DNA of 64,000 nucleotides from Hordeum vulgare subsp. vulgare. Its lineage: Eukaryota > Streptophyta > Magnoliopsida > Poales > Poaceae. Position numbers and translations under genes: made by a program. How positions within the stretch are numbered: the stretch's first letter is position 1; every line of letters begins with the position of its first letter. Shown here piece by piece: positions 55,737 through 64,000 of this stretch. The notes beneath the pieces were generated by a model. It saw only the letters and a program-made list of their open reading frames with translations, had not been told where the DNA came from and made no database searches. The stretch is taken from contig NW_025422563.1 of NCBI RefSeq assembly GCF_904849725.1, positions 1 through 64,000 of the forward strand, given 5' to 3'.

Positions 55737-56434
55737 TGAATCAAATTAACCTTAATGAATAACTAATGATTTCTCTTCTTTTAGCCACCCTTTTTCTCAT
55801 TAATAACAAAACTAATTATTCCGATATATAAAATATTAATTCCAATGGCTTTTGCTATAGTAACCTTCCCAACCACGATTTTTTATTCCACTCCGTTCAG
55901 TTATTTCTATACGAAATAACAAATTCATTCTAAATAATACTAAAAAAAATAGTGGGTTCCATCGTTTCTATGGTTCCCTTTTAAACGGTGAGGCCCTCTC
56001 TATACACCGGAGCCCTTTCTTTCATCAAAAAGTATTACGAACTTGTATAGTTCACATTCTTTGGCTCTACCTATCCATTATAGAGTAAATAGCTCTTTTC
56101 ACAATAAGAGTTATCCATACAGTGACGGTATTTAATTATGAAAGTTGGCTAAGTAGCTGACCCTGTTAGTCCGTTCTTTATAAGATAAAAGAGCATAAGC
56201 CTTTTTCTTTTTATTACTATTTCCTCCGCTTAATGGATAACCATTTGCTACCAATGGGAGAATTGCTTCTTATTTCCAAATTTAGATAATTCGATTTGCA
56301 CCAAAGGAAACCAGAAATTCCATATACCATAGAAATCTAGGATAGAGAAGCTATATCCTATTCATTGGTACTAATCAGGGATACTTCAAATTTTTTTTAT
56401 ATTTGTTTGAAGTCATGATCTGAACGAGTCGCAC
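55737..56434. other. Intergenic rpl20 to rps12 exon 1
   Basis: About 700 bp. The bases right after rps12 exon 1 on the minus strand (from 56434 down, GTGCGAC) are the 5' half of the trans-spliced rps12 group II intron. The rest shows no gene. Confidence 0.7.
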
Positions 56435-56548
56435 ATACACCCTAGCACATGTTCCTCGACGCTGAGGGCATCCTTTAAGCGCAGCCGTTTTTCTAGCATT
56501 TCGTATTGGCTGTCTTGCGTTTCTAATAAGTTGTTTAACCGTTGGCAT
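56435..56548 (-). CDS. rps12: 30S ribosomal protein S12, 5' exon (trans-spliced)
   Basis: Exon 1 of rps12: 114 nt, 38 residues ([20 protein letters not shown]...RRGTCARVY). It stops at a GTGCG splice site with no downstream exon in this region; the other exons lie in the inverted repeat and are joined by trans-splicing of a group II intron in two RNAs. It is transcribed with clpP and rpl20. Confidence 0.96.
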
Positions 56549-56689
56549 GTTGTATGTATATAGAAAAAAATGGATTGGTTTAGATCCATCTTAACCTGAT
56601 GATTGCTCATCATGAAGTCTTTCTATTTTCTATTAAATCGAGGAAAACACGAATTTAGCTGTGAAATAACTTTACAAGAAATCCGGACA

Positions 56690-57340
56690 CTACCAATCCT
56701 TAAACATTTCCGGAAACCACACTGGATCAGTATCGCAGTGCTTGTCAATCATTTCATCCCCTACAATATCGACAAGTCCATAAGCTTTGGCTTCGTCTGC
56801 TGACATAAAAACATCCCTTTCCATGTCTTCGGATACAACCCAAAAAGGCTTGCCTGTTCTTAGTGCATAAACCCTTGTGATCATTTCGCGAACTTTGTGT
56901 AACTCTTCTACTTCTAGTAAAAATTCTGGTGTCCTTGCCCGATAATAAGCACTAGCAGGTTGGTGAAGCATAATCCTCGCGTGAGGGAATGCTATACGCT
57001 TGGCGGGTTCTCCTCCAAGCAGAATGAAGGACGCCATGGACGCGGCTATTCCGAGGCATATTGTATATATATCTGGTGTCACCGTTTGCATCGTATCAAA
57101 AATAGCCATTCCTGAGATTAGCCAACCGCCTGGGGAGTTTATAAACAAAAAAATATCACTAATTCCATCTTCTATACTCAGATATACCATGAGACCTGTA
57201 ATATGATTCGTGATCTCGCAACGAATCTCTTGACCTAAAAAAAGTGTCCTTTCTCGATACATAACATTGTATAAGTCAACCCAAGTCGCTTCTTCATCTC
57301 CAGGAATCCGGTAAGGTACTTTTGGAACACCAATGGGCAT
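56690..57340 (-). CDS. clpP: ATP-dependent Clp protease proteolytic subunit
   Basis: Serine-protease core of the stromal Clp complex; 216 residues. Catalytic Ser101 is in AASMASF and His126 in MLHQPAS; the third residue lies in [11 protein letters not shown]. The frame is continuous: both group II introns found in most angiosperm clpP genes are absent, a grass trait. It starts [20 protein letters not shown]. Confidence 0.98.
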   Translation of the reverse strand: MPIGVPKVPYRIPGDEEATWVDLYNVMYRERTLFLGQEIRCEITNHITGLMVYLSIEDGISDIFLFINSPGGWLISGMAIFDTMQTVTPDIYTICLGIAASMASFILLGGEPAKRIAFPHARIMLHQPASAYYRARTPEFLLEVEELHKVREMITRVYALRTGKPFWVVSEDMERDVFMSADEAKAYGLVDIVGDEMIDKHCDTDPVWFPEMFKDW

Positions 57341-57439
57341 ATTAGATTAATATTATTAAATTTAAGTAAGAAACACTTTAATATGGAAACGTAAGAATGG
57401 AACAGAAAGAAAGAATCTGCAGTTTATTGTCTTAATTTT

Positions 57440-57481
57440 TATTCTTATTCTATTCTATTTTATTCTTATTCTATTCTATAT
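57440..57481. repeat. Tandem 21-bp repeat in the clpP-psbB spacer
   Basis: attcttattctattctat occurs at 57441 and 57462, a 21-bp period. Low-complexity slippage repeat. Confidence 0.75.
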
Positions 57482-57638
57482 GAATACTATAGATTCTATT
57501 AATACATAGATGGAAAGGTTATACATATAAGAAAGGTAAGACAGATTGAATAAAGAAAAAGGAATGGGTGATTCGAATGCTAAACAAAGAGGGGTAGCGA
57601 TCTATTCTTCGTTTTTTCCAAATTGGCCAAGTTACCCA

Positions 57639-57668
57639 TTGCATATTGGCACTTATCGAGTATAGAAT
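57639..57668 (+). promoter_or_regulatory. psbB operon promoter (PEP-type)
   Basis: -35-like TTGCAT (57639-57644), 18-bp spacer, -10 TAGAAT (57663-57668), about 180 bp before the psbB ATG. This resembles the conserved psbB promoter of other angiosperms; the exact start point is not shown by the sequence. Confidence 0.6.
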
Positions 57669-57838
57669 AGATCTGCTTCTCTTTCTTCTTATGAACAGAA
57701 TTGGCTTCTTATTTTTAATGGAATGAAATAAATATTCGCGCTTTCTGACACAGAATCCCCTAGAAGGGTTAGGTACAATGGATAATCTTTTTCAATGCGA
57801 TAAAATAAAGCGACATCGTGTCTATTTTTCTTTGCTAA

Positions 57839-59377
<1,539 letters not shown>

Positions 59378-59531
59378 TACACATTGTTATGGTATCTTTC
59401 ACCTCTCTTTTTTGATTTGACATCTCCCATCCTTTCTTTGACTCTTTTTCTTTCTTTATATGGGAAATTCTCCCAAATGACAAATGAATAGGTGTGGAAG
59501 TTATAATTGTAAATAAACCACGATCGAATCT

Positions 59532-59648
59532 ATGGAAGCATTGGTTTATACGTTCCTTTTAGTTTCGACTTTAGGGATAATTTTTTTCGCTATCTTCTTC
59601 CGAGAACCACCTAAGGTTCCACCAACTCCAACTAAAAGAATAAAATAA
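59532..59648 (+). CDS. psbT: Photosystem II protein T
   Basis: A 38-residue one-span subunit ([19 protein letters not shown]...PTKRIK) near the photosystem II dimer interface, second in the psbB operon. Confidence 0.97.
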   Translation: MEALVYTFLLVSTLGIIFFAIFFREPPKVPPTPTKRIK

Positions 59649-59653
59649 TTTCA

Positions 59654-59696
59654 TTTAAGTAAGAAGTCTCCCAGATAGGGGGACTTCTTACTTAAA
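59654..59696. terminator. Shared stem-loop between psbT and psbN
   Basis: tttaagtaagaagtctccc (59654-59672) and gggggacttcttacttaaa (59678-59696) pair almost perfectly around a 5-nt loop, between the convergent psbT and psbN 3' ends. In other plants this element ends psbN transcripts and sits inside the psbB operon RNA. Confidence 0.85.
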
Positions 59697-59840
<144 letters not shown>

Positions 59841-59931
59841 TCAAGATTACAATGGATCTACGAAAAGATCGTGTATTTACAACTACAACGGAATAGTATA
59901 CAAAGTCAACACCAATGATTAAATATAATTT

Positions 59932-60153
59932 ATGGCTACACAAACCGTTGAAGATAGTTCTAAACCTAGGCCAAAACGAACTGGTGCAGGTAGTTTACTG
60001 AAACCCTTGAATTCGGAATATGGGAAAGTCGCCCCGGGTTGGGGGACTACTCCTTTTATGGGGGTCGCAATGGCTTTATTCGCTATATTCCTATCTATCA
60101 TTTTAGAAATTTATAATTCTTCCATTTTACTGGATGGAATTTTAACCAATTAG
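59932..60153 (+). CDS. psbH: Photosystem II protein H
   Basis: A 73-residue photosystem II phosphoprotein. The N-terminal [17 protein letters not shown] has the phosphorylated Thr region, followed by one span ([20 protein letters not shown]). Third sense gene of the psbB operon. The neighbouring spacer to petB is a known RNA-processing zone. Confidence 0.98.
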   Translation: MATQTVEDSSKPRPKRTGAGSLLKPLNSEYGKVAPGWGTTPFMGVAMALFAIFLSIILEIYNSSILLDGILTN

Positions 60154-60282
60154 GTTTCTACTAACTAAAACTAGGAAGTCAGAGTTTTTCCATCCAAAAA
60201 AGCCTTTCTAGTTTAAGCTCTACATTTCTAGATATTATGGTAGTTCGACCGCGGAATTTTTTTGTTTCGGTATCTCTGGAAT

Positions 60283-61683
<1,401 letters not shown>

Positions 61684-61869
61684 GGAAGGCATATCATAGA
61701 GAATTCTAATTCTCATATATCATATCGGGTAGGTTGTGGTATTTCATTGCTACAAGCATGGGTTATTGTAAAATAACACATGTCATTTGGATACTTCTCT
61801 TCAACTCCGAAGTATTTTTATACGATACAAATAGTTGAAGTTAATTTTACGAAAGAAAAAAGGCGGATT

Positions 61870-63101
<1,232 letters not shown>

Positions 63102-63318
63102 ATTTTTTTTGATTCATTCAACCATGAAGTACCATAGGTATCTAGGAAATAGTTACTTCCAAGTAGAATCTTCCCTAGATACCTAAAATCCATTTTATTA
63201 TTTTATTATGATCCATTTCGCGAAAATATAGATTGTACCAAAGATGCAAAATTGTTTTCTTTTTTCTTTTTATTCTATTCTAACTCGAAAAAGAAGAAGA
63301 AAAAAAATTGCAATGGAT

Positions 63319-64000
63319 TTAAAACGAGAGTTTATTCTTAAGTAAATCAATTGGGAGATGCTTCTCTAGAGTGTCCCATATATGTTTTCTATCTTCCATA
63401 CGAAAACTGTCAATTCTCATAAGATCTTCTTCAGTCTTACTCAAAAGGTCCAATAGTGTATGTATATTGGCCCTTTTTAGACAATTATATGTTCTAGAAG
63501 TTAATTCTAATTGATCAATAAAAATACAATTCAATGGAATTCCTTTTTTGTTTTTCTTTAGATTAGTTAATCTTTTTTGAAAAGTAAAAAGGGGTGGAGT
63601 AAACCTGTTTTTATTTTCTTCGAAACTAGTGCCCTCTTCCTCGGCGTGTAGAAAAGGAAGAAATAAATCAATCAAATTACGAGAAGCCTCATAAAGCGCT
63701 TCCTTAGGGGTTAAACTTCCATTAGTCCATATTTCTAGAAAAAGTATCTCGTGTTTTTCATTTCCATTCCCACAAGAAAAAATACTATAATTCACATTTC
63801 GAACAGGCATGGATACAGCATCTATAGGATAACTTCCATCTTGATAGTTCTTTCTGAGTTCTGTCTGATATCCACGATCTCTCTTGATCTGTAAATCAAT
63901 ACAGAAATCAATGGGCTCTGTCAAGTTAGCTATAGGTTGTGCCGTATCAACGGTTTCTACGGAAGGCGGTAAGATGATATCTTGAGCAGTTATGTATCTA
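63319..64000 (-). CDS. rpoA: Plastid RNA polymerase alpha subunit (C-terminal part, cut by the window edge)
   Basis: The reading frame continues past 64000, so the N-terminus is outside. The visible part ends at the stop at 63319. It covers the end of the alpha N-terminal domain ([18 protein letters not shown]) and the C-terminal domain ([26 protein letters not shown]) that in bacteria contacts promoters and activators. Alpha dimers nucleate assembly of the polymerase encoded also by rpoB, rpoC1 and rpoC2. It is convergent to petD. Confidence 0.96.
   Translation of the reverse strand, partial: RYITAQDIILPPSVETVDTAQPIANLTEPIDFCIDLQIKRDRGYQTELRKNYQDGSYPIDAVSMPVRNVNYSIFSCGNGNEKHEILFLEIWTNGSLTPKEALYEASRNLIDLFLPFLHAEEEGTSFEENKNRFTPPLFTFQKRLTNLKKNKKGIPLNCIFIDQLELTSRTYNCLKRANIHTLLDLLSKTEEDLMRIDSFRMEDRKHIWDTLEKHLPIDLLKNKLSF

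Overview
This window is a stretch of the large single-copy region of a grass (Poaceae) chloroplast genome. The evidence is direct. The gene content and order are plastid: split tRNAs with group I or II introns, four plastid RNA-polymerase genes, photosystem, cytochrome b6f, ATP synthase, ndh and rbcL genes. The diagnostic grass traits are all present: rpoC1 and clpP have no introns, rpoC2 carries a long acidic repeat insertion, rps18 has N-terminal heptad repeats, accD is missing between rbcL and psaI and a broken rpl23 copy sits there instead, and psbZ/trnG-GCC lies next to trnfM/trnG-UCC, which is the 28-kb grass inversion junction. All protein genes are open and of normal length, so this reads as a true plastome and not as an old plastid insert in another genome. 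A pooid or related C3 grass is plausible, but I cannot name a genus.

Layout. 1-7.4 kb: trnS-UGA, psbZ, a cluster of tRNAs (G-GCC, fM, split G-UCC, T-GGU, E, Y, D), psbM, petN, trnC. 8.5-18.5 kb: rpoB-rpoC1-rpoC2. 18.8-24.8 kb: rps2-atpI-atpH-atpF(intron)-atpA. 24.9-25.4 kb: trnR-UCU and a chimeric tRNA relic at the other end of the 28-kb inversion. 25.4-30.3 kb: psaA-psaB-rps14 on the minus strand. 31.0-33.0 kb: ycf3 with two introns. 33.6-36.6 kb: trnS-GGA, rps4, trnT-UGU, trnL-UAA with its group I intron, trnF. 37.2-40.6 kb: ndhC-ndhK-ndhJ, split trnV, trnM. 40.7-44.8 kb: divergent atpB-atpE and rbcL. 45.1-46.0 kb: pseudo-rpl23 and an unassigned accD-loss region. 46.4-49.8 kb: psaI-ycf4-cemA-petA. 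50.6-51.4 kb: psbE-F-L-J (minus). 52.5-55.2 kb: petL-petG, trnW, trnP, psaJ-rpl33-rps18. 55.4-57.3 kb: rpl20, rps12 5' exon, clpP (minus). 57.9-63.1 kb: psbB-psbT-(psbN antisense)-psbH-petB-petD. The window ends inside rpoA.

Together the genes supply parts of all four thylakoid complexes, the NDH complex, Rubisco, the plastid-encoded RNA polymerase that transcribes most of them, and ribosomal proteins and tRNAs for their translation. Visible regulatory features include the rbcL promoter, a psbB promoter, two sequences that match the known PPR10 sites (upstream of atpH, downstream of psaJ), 3' stem-loops, overlapping atpB/atpE and ndhC/ndhK reading frames, and genomic C residues at codons known to be edited in cereals.

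I did not find a new biological system. The most interesting places are the recombination scars: the chimeric tRNA with its three flanking repeats, a diverged second trnT with a serine-type anticodon, the partial trnE duplication, and the unassigned open frames between pseudo-rpl23 and psaI.
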